Assembly (NCBI GenBank): GCA_014706295.1
Contig: JACSVZ010000001.1
Location: 86,736,237 to 86,800,236 of the forward strand
Length of the DNA stretch: 64,000 nucleotides
Origin: Lycocorax pyrrhopterus obiensis
Lineage: Eukaryota; Chordata; Aves; Passeriformes; Paradisaeidae
Direction: 5' to 3'
Shown: positions 49,902-63,052 of the stretch, one piece after another
Layout: every line of letters begins with the position of its first letter
Numbering within the stretch: the first letter of the stretch is position 1
Made by a program: the position numbers and the translations under genes
Notes under the pieces: generated by a model
The model's input: the letters and a program-made list of their open reading frames with translations, nothing else
Told to the model about the DNA's origin: nothing
Database searches by the model: none

Positions 49902-51706
49902 ATTTCCCCTCCATGACCTGTTCTATTAAGTTGCCTTCTGGAGATACTTGCTTCTACTGGGTTCAAAGAAAAGCTGAGGGAGACTTGCCTGTCACAAAGG
50001 TCCAGTGTAAGTTGATCAGCAGCCTATTCAAAAAACCCGTATGGGTATATACTGTATTGTATTCATACCTTTTTTTTAAAGTCATATGTTCAAAGTTTAA
50101 TGCTCAAACCAGTTGTATCTTTCTGGAAAGATCAGATGAATTGAAACACAAGTGAAAGGAATACATAAAATTTCTGGCATTGAAGCAAGTCGAAGGGAAA
50201 TTTCCACTGAACCACATTTTTGGGTATTAGGAAAGCAGTGAAATTTTGCAACTCTGGATGCAAATACACAGGTGGTTTCATATGTGAATTTTAAACTGAC
50301 CAGTGAAAAGCAGATTTAAAATTCTTGTAGCCTGCTACAGAGACACTGAGATCCTTGTCACTTATTAAAGTTTTATTTTGTTCCCCCACAAACAAGGCAA
50401 TTAATTATTTAGAAAACCAATCAATCAGGGGTTAGATGTACTAATCAAACACATTTCAGCTGCTAAGTATTGCTCACTTAAGACATTGATCAGCTGTAGG
50501 ATGCTCTGTAGACCATTTAGATGAGTATTTTCTGACAATGTGCTTTAAACCCCCTTGAGGTCAAATCTTTGACACCGTCTGCTGGACCATGTGGAAGGTT
50601 GAATGCCAGACTGTCTGACAGACTGTAATTATTTTCTGTCCTGTTGCCCTTTCTGCAGTCATTAGGGGATCAGATTTCTGAGAAAGCCAGAAAAGTTCCT
50701 TGTACTGCAAGCAGCTAATAGCCTGAAAATGAGCCTCTTTTGTTATGTTGATGATTTGCCACTGGATGTTGTTTGAAGCTGAAGATCGATTATTTAAGGC
50801 TAACTCCACTGGTATCACGTATTCTTGGTCTTGTGCAGCTCTGTGCTTTCTTGCCATTTCCCTCATGCTGACAGATGTGTGGTCTGTATTGAAGTGCACT
50901 TAGTCTGCTGGTGGTACCTTCAGCTGCTCTGGTAAGGACAGATGCCAACGGGAAGCCCCACAGGAGTGCTGATCCAGGACTCTCCAGCTAGATGCTGAAT
51001 GAGCATGAGGAAGTCTAGATTTTCTGCCTTTCAGGACAATGCCCTGACTGTTCGCAGAAATAGCTAAGCGAAATTAAGATGACATTTCCCAATAAATAAT
51101 TGAAGAATGAGACACGTTGTTTGCAGTCCTAACATGACTGCAAATTTAGGCTATTGCCTAGCAAGTTACTATACGAATTCCCCTTACACTGACCCCTGTG
51201 GTAATTGGAATTTCAATTATTCATTTTCAATTACAAGCATAGCATGATGATCACAAATGTCATTAAGTATTAAATTACATCTAATGATGGATGGGTGGAT
51301 GGAAGGATAGATAGATGCCTCTCCAAATCCTTTCTTTATTTCATGCCAGTAAAACAAGCTCATGGGTTTTACGGAAGATTTTTTTTAAAATACTAAAAGG
51401 ACGGTAAAGTGCCATTTATTTGCAGCAGATAAAACCTTGTCAATGCACATCACCTGAGCTCAGTGTTAAGTTTTCATCGTCTGTGTCATTAAGACGAGTG
51501 GTCCCCAGTGTGTGTGTACACAAAGGTGGGTACCTTGGCCTGCGAAGAGTGGCAAGGCAGAGGGAGGCCATTTGCATCCTGCCTTATTAGGAATGATATC
51601 CTGGTGCTCATAATTGGGAGCTTAGTTTAGTAGCCTGCTCAGTGCCTTTCCATCGTGCATTTGCATGTAGAGCAAGCTTAGTCACACACTGTATTTTAGC
51701 AGCCTG
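49902..51706. other. Unique non-coding DNA
   Basis: The minus frame 50561-50899 has no recognisable domain. Octamers lie at 50258-50265, 51570-51577 and 51659-51666. Confidence 0.5.
51284..51317. repeat. Imperfect (GATG/GATA)n repeat
   Basis: Tetranucleotide units GATG, GGTG, GATG, GAAG, GATA, GATA and GATG follow each other, making a short decayed microsatellite. Confidence 0.85.
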
Positions 51707-52185
51707 GAATCGCAGAATGGCAGAGTGACTGGGGTTGGAAGGAACATTAAAGGTCATCTAGTTTCAATGCCCCTGGCATGGGCAAGGATGCCTTCCACTA
51801 GATCAGATTGCTCCAAGCCCCATCCAGCCTGGCCTTGAACAGTGTCAGGAATGGGACATTCACAGCTTCTCTGGGTGACCTGTGACCATGCCTCACCACC
51901 CTCATAGTGAAGAATTTCTTCCTAGTATGTGATCTTTATCTCTCTTCTTTTAGTTTAGAACCATTCCCCCTTGTCCTGTCATTCCATACCCTTGTCAAAA
52001 GTCCCTTTCCAATTCTTTTGTAGCCCACCTAGGAACTAGAAGGAGCTCTAAGATCTTCCTGAAGCCCTCTCTAAGCTGAACAACCTCATCTCAGACTGTC
52101 ACAGGAGTAGGGTTCCATCCCTCCCACCATTTTTGTTGGCTTTCTCTGTGCTCTGTCCAACAGGTCTGTGAAAGTCTTGTTGGGG
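51707..52185 (-). mobile_element. CR1 LINE fragment, ~480 bp
   Basis: The 3' tail is GAATCGCAGAATGGCAGAGT and then GGGGTTGGAAGGAACATTAA. It continues with GGGCAAGGATGCCTTCCACT, CCATCCAGCCTGGCCTTGAA, CTCACCACCCTCATAGTGAA and GAATTTCTTCCTAG, then CCCCCTTGTCCTGTCATTCC. Beyond this come GATCTTCCTGAAGCCC and CTGTCCAACAGGTCTGTGAA. This is the complete order from 3' UTR back into ORF2, with no long open frame left. Confidence 0.97.
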
Positions 52186-53903
52186 AAATTATTAGGATGA
52201 GGCAACGGCAGAAATATGCTTAACCTGTGTGAGATGACCTGCCTTCACTTGTGTTAATCTCCATGGGCAATTTTTATGCCCATGAGCAAGAAAGAGTTTG
52301 AGGACAGGGTTTTTAGGCCAGGTTTGGCCCTGAAAGAGCTCTAAAGCTGCAGGGTGTGGTGGGAGGCAGAAAACCACAAGAGTGTTCTTGCTTTGAAGCA
52401 CATGCAAAGGGACACTTGCCTCCTGCTTTAGCTATATTTTGCTCTTCTGCCTGTGGTATTCAGTCCACCACAGCAGGAAAAATCTTCAAAAAGACTCTGA
52501 ACAGATAAGAGAGCCAGGATCCTGGTTGCAGCAAGGAAGAGTTCATGCTGGCTCTCAGGTAAATGGGGATATGAAGCACTGGCTTTTGGGGTCACTGAGG
52601 CCAGTGAGCTCTGGGAGCACTGAGGAGATGCTTGCTGCGGAAATCCGAGCTAGTTTAGCTTCTACAGGAGGCAACGGGTGTTGACAGTGCTAAGAAAGAA
52701 GCATTGTCAGACTACGATCTATTTAATAAGAACTCCAGAAATTCCTGTTTTACATTCTTAGCATTTTTTAAAGTAGTGCAGGAATCCTACTTTAGGGAAA
52801 TCCTGTTTCCACACTATTGCAATGAATTGCTGAACAATCAGGCACCCAGTCTAAAATAAGAGCCTTGAACTATTGATTTTAACATGTGCATGGATGCCAA
52901 ACTTCTGATCTTACATTTCTTGTGCCTTACTTTCCCTATTTCCAAAACTGATAATGATAAAATTTATTCAAGTGCTGTTGAGATACTTAATTATCCCATA
53001 ACTGCAAGGTACATTCAAAATTATGTCTGGGTATAAATAATGTCTATAAACTGGTCGATGTTCCTGTCTCAGTTATCTTTTAAGCAAAACAGACACAAGA
53101 CTCACAATTTTACAATAGCTTGCTCACAGCTTCCTATTGGCAGAAGCATTGTCAGAGTCAAGACAAAACCTAGAGCTTTTTCTTAAGCATCCCTTTCCTA
53201 CCAGACCTTAGTTTCTCATTGTCCTATGGGAACGAGACTATTCTTACCAACTCTACATATCTAGAATTTGCATTTACCACTTCTGCTGTTAACCCATGAC
53301 ATTTGTGCAGGGCTATCTTTTTTCATGAACACCACTCTTTCTACTGTACAGGTTGTTTTTTTTACCTATTTCCACTGCCATCATAACCTTTTCTGTCGTC
53401 CTTCTTTGTCCCTTTTTCTTTTTCACATATATATCTATACATGCCATGACTTGGAAGCATTCTTTTGCCAGTTACAACATGTAGCCCCACTTGGTCATCA
53501 GTCCTTTAGACTGTCTTCCTCAGGTTTTATCTATATGTTTATCCCCTGTCTCCTTTTTTAATCCTACCTTTGCAAAACCCTGCTTGCAGTGCTGTAGCAG
53601 CCGTTGGAGAATCATCCACCACTGTGACCACGGGTTGCTGTTGCAAGGCACAGCATTTGCAGTTCAGCCACAGTGTTGTGAAGCTGATTAGAGTTGCAGG
53701 GCCCCAGTCAGGTTTGTGTTGCTGTCAGCATGTCCCAGGAATTCTACCTTGCAGATTTTGCAGATGTGATCTCATCTGAACTGATGAATAACTCTTCAGG
53801 GACAGTTCTTTTCATCATTCCCCCCTGCTTCTTGTTCCAGTGATAAAACACTAGAACAGTCCTCCACTTCTTATGCAAAAACCCCCCTTCTTCTGACCTT
53901 AAA
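52186..53903. other. Unique non-coding DNA, nothing recognised
   Basis: There is a T-rich, hydrophobic frame at 53268-53561 and a Cys-rich overlapping pair at 53491-53779 (plus). None is recognisable. An octamer lies at 53266-53273. Confidence 0.5.
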
Positions 53904-54428
53904 GAATGATAGAATCACAGAATGGTTTGGGTTGCATGAGACCTTTAAAGGTCACCCAATTCCAAACCCCCTGCCATGGGCAGGGACACCTTCCACTAGA
54001 CCATGTTGCCAGGGTTCCATCCCACCTGGCCTTGAACATTTCCAGAGATGGGGCATCTACCATTTCTCTGGGCAACCTGTGTCCATCCCTCACCACCCTT
54101 ACAGTAAAGAATTGCATCTTGATATCTAATCTAAATCTCTCTTCTTCTAATTTAAAACCATTCACCTTTGTCCCATCACTTCATGCCATGTGTTCTCTCA
54201 TGGAGCCCACTTAGGTACTGGAAGGACCTCCCCAGAGTCTTTCCCAGATGGAACACCCCCAACTCTCTCAGCTTGTCTTTACAGAAGAGGTGCTCCAGCC
54301 CTCTGATCGGCTTTGTTGCCTCCTCTGGACTTGCCCCAACAGGTCCATGTCCTTCCTGTGCTGAGGATCCCAGAGCTGGATGCAGTACTCCTGGTGGGGT
54401 CTCACCAAAATGGAGTAGAGGGGCAACG
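53904..54428 (-). mobile_element. CR1 LINE fragment, ~525 bp
   Basis: The tail AATGATAGAATCACAGAATG is followed by GTTTGGGTTGCATGAGACCT, CCATGGGCAGGGACACC and GGCCTTGAACATTTCCAGAG. On the minus strand the frame 54165-53899 reads LDIKMQFFTVRVVRDGHRLP then REMVDAPSLEMFKARWDGTL, the ORF2 C-terminus. Upstream words continue to GATGCAGTACTCCTGGTGGG, so the element reaches further into ORF2 than most copies here. Frame changes make it a dead copy. Confidence 0.97.
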
Positions 54429-55639
54429 CATACTAAGACTCATGCTAGGATGCATTATTTCTACAGCTCTGCTGCCACTTGGTTTCACAATTTTATTTTC
54501 AACCAAGGCTGAACTTCAATGCTCTTAAACAACCTTAATCTGAGAAAGCTGATTGCAATTTTTTCCAGATTTTCGTGATATATTACCTGATTGTTGAGTG
54601 TCTGCAAGCCTGCACCCCCAGTAAAAGGGAAAAAGAAGAAAAAAGGTGGATTCTGCTTGCACAAAATTCACTGGAAATTTCTCTAGTAATAGATCAATGA
54701 TAGTCAAAAGGCAAGAAAATATTATATTGTATGTTATTATTCTATAAATGTAACATTTTAAATATTGTGAAATAATGGTATCATTTGGCATGTGTTCAGT
54801 ATTAACTTCAGAGAGATGCAACACAAGTAGCAGAGAAATTATGAAATTGGCTCTAGTTGAGGAGGGAATTTCTACATAAGAGGAAGAAGATTGAAACAGT
54901 AATTCAGACAGAAAAGATGCACGATTAGTTCAACTTATGTAGAAAATGTTTTGTACTTTGTACACAGTTTCCATTTAACCTGTCGGGAACCCAGCTTTAA
55001 AAACAAGACTAAGAAATTACCCAATGAGAGTGTGTGGCAGTGAATTTAGGCTGGAAAAATACTCTTTAAAAAAACCCTGTACAATGTAACAATTACTCTC
55101 TGGATCTCAGGGAGAGGGGAAAAAAGCATGTACAGTTAAAATCTGAGAAAGAGGTTGTTAAAATTCAGAAATTTCTGTGCAGACCATATAATCTGCTCTA
55201 AAATAGACAGAATTGTGTGGTTCTACTGGAAAAGAGCTGGCCCTGATGAAGATTGGATGGAGAGAGAGAGGGGAGTTGTTAACACAGCAAATGAAACCCA
55301 ACAGCCAAACTTAGTTCTCATTCTGCATGCTGTAGGTCAAACGTTCCCATACCCACCTGATCCTCCATGTGTGCACCAAGCCCAGGGTGCCCTGCAGTCA
55401 TCCTGTCCTGTCTCTCCTCCATTGAGTTGAAGAGCAACGAAGGAAAGCTTCAGAGAATTGCAAGGGAGTCCAAAAACAAGATCCAGGGAGACAGCCTATT
55501 TGATAAGGAGGTTACGGAGTTCACCCCCTGCTGTTCATCAAAGTGCAAATTGACACGGGCTTGGCTTCCATATGCAGGCACCAATGCCCAGATAAACTTT
55601 GACAGGGAGGTCTTTTTGGTCTTGCAAACTAAGGCATAA
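54429..55639. other. Unique non-coding DNA, nothing recognised
   Basis: Frames of about 90 codons occur at 55155-55430 and 55367-55639 (plus). The second ends beside the old CR1 that follows. Nothing is recognised. Confidence 0.5.
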
Positions 55640-55904
55640 CATGATTCATTGGCTGGAAGACAAAGTTAAACAAATTCCACCTTGAAGGAATGTGCATTTC
55701 TCTGGCAGTGAGGGTAATTAAGCATTGCAACACCGTGCCAGGAGAGGTGGTAGACTCATCGTCATTCTGGTTCTTTAAAACAAGATTAGCTATCTTTCAA
55801 AAGTCTTAATCCACCTCTTGGGAATAGCTGTTTTATCTGTGTGTTGTGAAGGGCTGGAGACAGATCCCTCTAGCCATATAGCCTATGTATCTCTGAATCA
55901 TTTT
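55640..55904 (+). mobile_element. Ancient CR1 LINE 3'-end fragment
   Basis: This fits the older sauropsid CR1 lineage closely: ATTGGCTGGAAGACAAAGTT, AACAAATTCCACCTTGAAGG, GGCAGTGAGGGTAATTAAGC, ATTGCAACACCGTGCCAGGA, GAGGTGGTAGACTC, then TTTAAAACAAGATTAGCTAT and a worn tail TATGTATCTCTGAATC. These encode, in broken form, a VRVIKHWN-type stretch and the VVDSSS-type end of ORF2. The fragment is clearly different from the bird-type CR1 at 53904. Confidence 0.83.
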
Positions 55905-55931
55905 GCAGATGATGAGTTGAGGCACCAAGGA
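55900..55931 (-). mobile_element. Possible MIR SINE core remnant
   Basis: ATTTTGCAGATGATGAGTTG and AGGCACCAAGG resemble the MIR core (TTACAGATGAGGAAACTGAGG CAC split here). The match is only about 31 bp, so the call is weak. Confidence 0.3.
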
Positions 55932-58678
55932 TGAAATTCACCCTGCTGCAGAGTGATATGATTACACCTGTGTCCTGCTTAAATCCGTTCCTATCTTCAG
56001 ACTGGAAGCACTCGTGGGATGTAGGCATCCTGCTCAGTGTAAGTACAGGAGATGTTTAAATCCCAAGTGTCTGCCCTGTCCCTGGAGGCTGCTTGAATGG
56101 CAGATCCCAGAGGGGCTATACGTTACTCCTTAGTATGCAAAATTGGTAGCAGGTTGTTTTAATGAGCTGAGCAATAAACAGAAGTCATCCAAACAGTGCT
56201 TTATATGGGTTTTTTGTTTTTCCTACTCATTAAGCTGTGGCCACTAAGGGAGAAGTCATAGCCTGGGACAGTTTGGCTCCCAAACTTACCGACCTGGTGC
56301 ATATGCAGTGCATGTTTCCACCCATCTTTCTGGACAGGCCACTCTTATGTGGCTTTCATTCACAAAAAATGTGATTCATCTTGCTTAAACTTTGAAGTCT
56401 CCATCTAAGCTGGAGTAAGTGGTGCCAAGTGGGCACCTTGGTCTATATTTAGGCTTGGTGTTAAGGAAGAGGCACTGTTAAAGGAGGCATTGTCCACAAC
56501 TATTGCAGATGTGATGAATTGTGCCCCAGCAGTGCCTCTATTTCTCCAAAGGTTAAAGAGGGAATCTGAAGTATAAGCTTGGTGGTCTTAATTTGGTCAT
56601 GTGAAGCTATCAATAGTATCTCAACACCTCTGGAAATTTAACCTTTACTTTGTGTTTGGTTAGCTAGTTATTATAGATTAACAATAATAATCAACCGTGA
56701 CCCACATTATTTATTCATTCTCCTGCTATGCTGCTTGCAAACTAATTCCTGTCTGAAAAGTGAAGCATTTGGATGCTTTAGATTCTCTGCAAATATTTTG
56801 GTTTGGCTTTTTAGAAGGGTCTTAGTGAGAGGTACAACTGTGCCAAAAATAAGTATTAATCTTGTCTATCTCTATATTTTGTGTCATGTGGCATTGTTTG
56901 CAGCCAGTTATTTCCAGAACTTTAAAGGGAATCTGTCATTCATTGTTACCAATTAGCTGCCTTTACAATATGACCTGGAAACTGTTTTCCCGACAACTTG
57001 GTGTTATTAATAACATGCATTACAGCTGGGGCGTGCCAGCAGTTCAGGAGTCACAGAGCAGCATGACAGTTTAATTTGGTACCTTGATGAGATTTCTGCC
57101 TGCAAAGTTGCACAGAATATAAAAGACCCTGCCAGTACAACATTGGTGGGAGCACTTTAAGGGATTTCCAGACTGTCTTATTTGAAAGCATTTACATTCA
57201 GTGATTTGAAAAAGCATGTATTGTAGCTTAGAAAACTGAAAGGGACAGTTCTGATCACTCTGATAATTAAAAACATTATTAAAGTTTTTCAGTTACCACA
57301 CAGACTTCTGTTGACCAGTCAAAACAGTTCCATCAAGACAAGTAAGAAACATTATTTCTTGTGGTTAAATGCCATGCGTCCCAGCACTGATGGAGTCCTC
57401 TCCATGAAGTTGTAGACCTACAGGCATGTCTTCCGCTTATCAAGTCTGGTATGCAGAGCTGAAGAGCTGTAGCCATATCAAAGCACTGGCTAAAGTGCGT
57501 CACTGGAGCAAAAGATGTTTCAAATGCTATTGTAAGACACTATATACAACACGTCCTAAATTTTGCAGATAAATCACAGGATTGCTCTTGCCACTCCAGA
57601 CTATTGCTCTGGTGCCAGTCTGCATTAATCTGACAGCAATCAGTGGCTTTGCTGTGGGGAGCCTTATGGCTGGGATCTTTACTGTGGTTGTACTCTGGGA
57701 CTGCAGTCCCACTGTGATAAAGATTGAGCAAGGCAGGAAGCAAATCTCTGCTTTATCTTAGTCATTTGGCAGCTTTCAAAATCTACACAAAAAAACCCCA
57801 AGTACACAAATCTCCAAACACTGCCATTTGCATAATGAAATATCATTCCAATCCAGTTAATGACAAAATGAAAGAATGTCTGTCTTGAACCATTTATGAA
57901 GAAACTGGGAAAAGCTGGACCTTCTCCAGGTTTTTGTTTAACCATTCATTAGAGAATATAATTTAACAGTGCATCTGTGTCTGTGCAAGTCTGCAAGAAA
58001 CTCTGGAAGATTCTAAGTGGCTTCCACTTTATTGCAATCCATGTCAAATTGAAAAACTAATTCAGCACCAGATTTTTTCATAAGCTTAAGGAGATAGAGG
58101 TGCCCACTCCGTACATCCATGTTATTAACTGTATCACTGTTAGGTAGAGTAGCAGGAATACATTTATGCAAAGACTATCTCTCTGAATGCTACCTAGACA
58201 TTTCCTATACCATAACAAGGTGGCCGAGCAACCTAAGAGCTTACAAAGGTGTCAGGGAATATACTATTGGTAAAGTGTCATTGTGTATTGGCATAGAAAG
58301 TTTTCTGAAAGTTTGCAGCTTACGGTATATCGGAGTTAGCACAGGAAATGAGTGAACAAATGAATCAATGGGCAGATGAGTTCCCCTTTTCCCTCTCTTT
58401 TCTGAATGAAAGTAGGTACTGTACTTATTTTCCAGCTGAGAAGTGAAATTAAATTGTCTGGGTACTTGATGGCCTACTGTTTTTAGAAAGCTATTAAGAT
58501 GCTGCTATCAAGTGGAGGACAGCTTTCTTGACCCTCTTTAGCTGGCTTATCTAGTGGCCACCTGACGCCTTCATCACTGCACAGAAGGCATATCTCCAGT
58601 GGTGACCACGTTTGGCTATGTCTTCCTCTAAGTGGCAATTTAGCAAGTGAGGCAACACACTGAACTGACTCCTCAGTC

Positions 58679-58688
58679 GGGGGGGGGG
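58679..58688. repeat. Poly-G run (10 G)
   Basis: Ten uninterrupted G after CAGTC. Confidence 0.9.
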
Positions 58689-61600
58689 CAACCCTAGGGA
58701 TGAAGGGAACATTCTGTGCCATTTATCTTGTCTCTAAGGTCAGCAGTGGTACAACAGCTTTCCTGTTACTTCAGCTCGTAACTTTTTTTACTGGGACTGT
58801 GAATTAGAAGCGCTCGTGCTAAAGATAAAGAGTCTGTCTCGGATCAGAATAACAAGCAGAAAGGTCCAACTCTTTCTTTTAGAGGTTCTAGAGTGAAAAC
58901 ATGGGTTTATGTAATATCAGCTCTTCATGAAATGTCTAGCTCCTAGCTCATGGTTCTTAGCTGATCCCTGCAATTTGGTAGTGGACGAAATTTGATTTTG
59001 CTAGTGAGGTCAGTCACTTGGGCAGGTTAACGCCAAGTCCTGCTCACTTTGCTTGTCACTTTATTAGCCTTCACTCAAGAGAAACCCAACTGATTTTTTT
59101 TTTGACTGAGAGAGAACCTTAGACATTAATAACAAAGCAGATTTAGTGCTCAAAGCCTTTTTTTTTTTTTAATCACCTATTTGGCAACGGCTTTTTGACT
59201 TTAGCTCACTCCAAGATCCCTGTGGTCTAAGCCTCCCACATCCGTGTTAACTTTCTGTCAGGGGTAGTGTTTTCCATTAAGGTGTTTGAGTAAGGGAGGG
59301 TAGACAGGTGGGCAAGGGGCATAGGCAGCACCTTACTTTTTGGGTCAGCAGCCCAGATACTCAGATGTTGTATGAGGGCTCTGCTTACACAAAAACCTAG
59401 TATCCAGAGATAGCTGTTTATTTGCTCACAGATGCATCCCTGCTAAGGCAGCGACTGTTTTGGCACCTTCCTCCAGAGGTTAGTCAGGCAGAGGTTAAAT
59501 GTGATGCTGCAGGGGTGTTTAGGTCAAAGTCTTGTGTTTTCAATAACTAACCACTGAACGAGAACCAGGTTTGCTCTCCTGGATTTCCAACACTTCCTGA
59601 TAGAGGTATTTTCTCTCTTCCTTCTTCTATTTTACTCCCTGATCTTTAGTCAATGCTGTTTAAAGGGCATAAAGTTTCACCTAAAGGGGAGTGGTGGCAG
59701 ATAGCAATCATTCATCAAAAAGAAACCATTTCAGAGGCAGAGGGAAGCAGAAAACACAAATGGCAAAAAGACCCTCTAGGCAAATTTCTGGTTAAATACT
59801 TCTGGGGGCCCAAGTTCAGACACTTGCTCCAGGAGCAAGCAGCCTTTCTCACATCCTGGCTTTCAGTTGTTCACAAGCCACATAGGTGCCTGAATTTTGT
59901 GATCGCGAAATGGATGAATGATTGTCTGCTCTGTCCAGCTCTGAACCTTTCACTCAGGATTTCTGAACCGTTCTTTGCAAAGAGCAAAGCTGCCCATCAG
60001 ACAATGTCAGCAAATGAACCAAAAGGAGAACTGGTTTCACTCTGAAGTGAACCTATTGTGTGGGCACTTTAGAGTGTGGTGACAGCAGCTTAAGATGCTC
60101 CTTTATTTTTCTTTCTGCAGATTGTTCTTTTTAGAAAGCTAACCCTGAATCCGATTATTTTTTATGATCTAAGAAAAGGCTATGGCAACTGTTTATCTTT
60201 CTATGTTTATATAAGTTCTCTAATCTAAATCTAATCGCTCATCCATTCAAAAGCAAAAGAGACTTCTATGGTATTCTGAGAAAGATCCTCTACTTGTAAA
60301 TCAGCATATCACCATTGAATTTCAATTAATTTCACCCTTGGCTAAGTAGACTGCAAGGGATCTGTGTAGCTGAGTGATCTGGTCTTTTGGTTTAGTGGAT
60401 TGTAAAGTGCAAACTTGTAGGAAATAAAAGAATGGGTATAATTATAGGGCTTTACTCTGTGATAATGTAACTGTATATTTTATTTGGGCTCACCAAGTAT
60501 ATTGCTCCACAGTACAAATTCTTTCTTACTTTCCCTCATTTCTTTTCTCTTTTTTTGATAGAAGTCATTACAGGTCCAACTTAAAGAAAGTAATGAAAAT
60601 GAAGAAGAAGAAAATTCCCTATAATTTTATAGGAATGCAGCCTTCAGAGCAGAAGTATTCTTCAAACTTAGATGATTGGCATGCATTGACATGAATTGCT
60701 GTCACAGCAGAAATATTCTTCAAATGCTTGGCCACAAAAGAAAACTATCAATTTGTTGAAATCATTCTTCTTTGTTGTTGCACAAAATCTAACCATAAGT
60801 AGCTTTAATTACCCAGAAGTAAAGTGGTGAGTCTTCTTAATACAGCACTCAAGTTCAGTTTCCAGTCTTGCTTGTATCTCCATCGATGAATTGGTTGTAG
60901 GACCAGGTTTGAGAAATCTGTGAGCTGTGCAACTGAGTAAAAAAAAAATCATAAGAGGGGGAAAAGACTAAGAAAAACGATTAAAAAAATCTTGGTCCCA
61001 TTTGTCAAGAATGCATGCAAGGATGTAATGTGTTTGCTGGATACACTGATTAGATTATTGACATTAAATTTGGAGGAACTTCTCTTTCTAGAGGTGAGTG
61101 CCCTTTGCCCTCTGTCATGGTCCTTATACCTGCTGTCCTAGTTACCCAATCGAAGCACTTGTGTGAAAGATCATGGCTTATTCACTGAGGTTTCCACTGA
61201 AAAGAATCCTGTGGACACTGTGATGTGATGTGGCACTCACCCCTGTTCAAAACCTACTCTGCAATTCTCTCTTGTCTAGAACCAACTTTTCTCTCATTTC
61301 TCCTTTGCAGAAATTAGGTCAAGGTGAAAAACGTAACATTATAACTAAAGCCAAATTGCCTTTCCATGCCATGCAATATCCACACATCCATAGGTGCATT
61401 AGTCATACTCTACTTCTAAAAATTAATAGCAGTAATAGTTAACAACAACAATAATAATGTGCGAGTTGATCACATTGAGTTGAAAACTGAGTAGTTTCCA
61501 TGGCAGTTAATTGTGTTTTGTGTGGCTCATCATTCAAACAGTCTCAAGTTCAACATGGAAAGAAGAACAACAAGAAAAAAACAAAAAGAGACAATGCTTT

Positions 61601-62783
61601 AAGACAGTGTATACTGAGAGGATCTCAGAACTGGTCTTTCATCACCCCTGATCACAAAGGCATAAGTCCACCTGCAGTTGTCAATACCAGAATCATTTTC
61701 TAATAAATTCAGAAATGTGTCAGTAGTTTGAAGTAGCTCCTAGCACACATTCCCATCTCACTGGGGTCAGCCTACAGCCCAACATTGCAACCCAATTGCA
61801 GTGTAGCAGAAATTTCACCATGACTTAAGAGAAACCAAGATTTTTCCCTGGTCTTTTGACTCTAGTCCTGGACTTGGCCAGGAGGCTGGTCTCTGCTGGC
61901 CACAGATGTGTCATGTCCAGGATGAACTTGCTGAGGTCAGGATGCCTATGAGCAGTTCCCAGGTATATTTTCTCCACCTAAATACAATTTCCCAGACTCC
62001 CTGGAGTCTGCTATTACTGTATTAGAGAAGTTCTATTTCCTGTGTACATCCACCTTGCTATCTCCTAGAAAAAGAGATCGAGTATAGCAAACCATTTAAT
62101 CAGTTTTAAAACTCTTTTCTAACTCTATGTCCACTCTCTTTTTCCCAGGAAGTCTCCTAGACCATTCCTTGCTAACCCTTCTCCATTACTTTATTTACAT
62201 TTAGGCCTGCAATTTATCATTTTCGCCTCACTTGGTTTTTTTTTTGTTCAGATGTCCAAAGACCTTTTCAGTGGTTTTGCTGCCTTGCAAGTGCTGCTAG
62301 GGCCAAGAGAAAGAAAAGCACAAGCAGGAAAACTAGGGCAGGAACTTGAGATATGGGAATTTCAGATCAATTTTTTGCTCCATACTTTTCCACTGTAACT
62401 TTAAACAGATCCTCATCTTTCTCAATACCCCTGTTTTACTGATTCAAAGGAAGAAATGCCAGCAACTGCTCTGTACACTGGAGTTCAGAAACAGCTAGCT
62501 TATCTAGGAGCAGGGAAGAGAGAAAATGAGAGATGTTTACATCCTATCACATTTGATAAGGTAAATCATACTTTTGCTGCTACAGTAGGATGAAATGGTA
62601 TGCATTCCTGTTTTGTAATGAATAATCAAAGCCATTTCACTTGGAGTTTCTAACTCTTGAAGCAATGTCACAGTGGATTTTTAATGACCCAGAGAGGAGG
62701 ACAAGAGCCAGAAGTGCAGGTTGGGAGCACAGCCTTATTGTCTTTTTTGTCTTGGACTCCTTAAATTCGCCCCCTCCCTCCTC

Positions 62784-62798
62784 TTTTTTTTTTTTTTT
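62784..62798. repeat. Poly-T run (15 T)
   Basis: This is an uninterrupted T run after a CCTCCCTCC pyrimidine tract. It lies about 180 bp from the tRNA-like stretch at 62975-63052. On the minus strand it is an A run downstream of that stretch, as a retroposon tail might be, but the distance and intervening unique sequence make this uncertain. Confidence 0.8.
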
Positions 62799-62878
62799 AT
62801 TTTAAGCCTTTGTTCTCTGCCTTTCAACAGACAGTTCTGTTGTATGGTTTTAAATAACTTTACAGGCTGTTTTTACTA

Positions 62879-62896
62879 ACACACACACACACACTA
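62879..62896. repeat. (CA)n microsatellite
   Basis: Nine AC units, uninterrupted. Confidence 0.9.
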
Positions 62897-62974
62897 CATT
62901 CTGCAGAGTGAATAGCAACACTGAAATCAAGAACCATGCTTCTCCAACCCCAAACAAAGGCACTGCTACTTCTC

Positions 62975-63052
62975 GGCAGCACCAGGATTTGACCTGGGGG
63001 TCCTCTGGAGCAGGGACTACAAAAGATTAACATTTCAGTCTGCTGAGCCCAC
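62975..63052 (-). mobile_element. tRNA-like stretch, possible SINE or tRNA relic
   Basis: On the minus strand a box-A-like GGGCTCAGCAG (63050-63040) is followed, after about 45 nt, by a box-B-like GGTCAAATCC (62994-62985). The T-arm pairs exactly: CCAGG, a 6-nt loop, CCTGG at 62997-62982. It lacks a convincing acceptor stem and the D-arm is incomplete, so it is not a working tRNA gene. The spacing suits a class II (Leu/Ser-like) tRNA or a SINE head. A chance match cannot be excluded. Confidence 0.4.

Larger units (their letters stand above)
55932..62974. other. 7 kb of unique DNA, CR1-free, no gene recognised
   Basis: The longest frame is 59653-60045 (plus, 130 codons), with no domain. A POU-type octamer ATTTGCAT lies at 57826-57833. 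An (AAC)n(AAT)n run lies at 61440-61458. T runs lie at about 59093-59103, 59158-59170 and 62784-62798. Confidence 0.5.
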
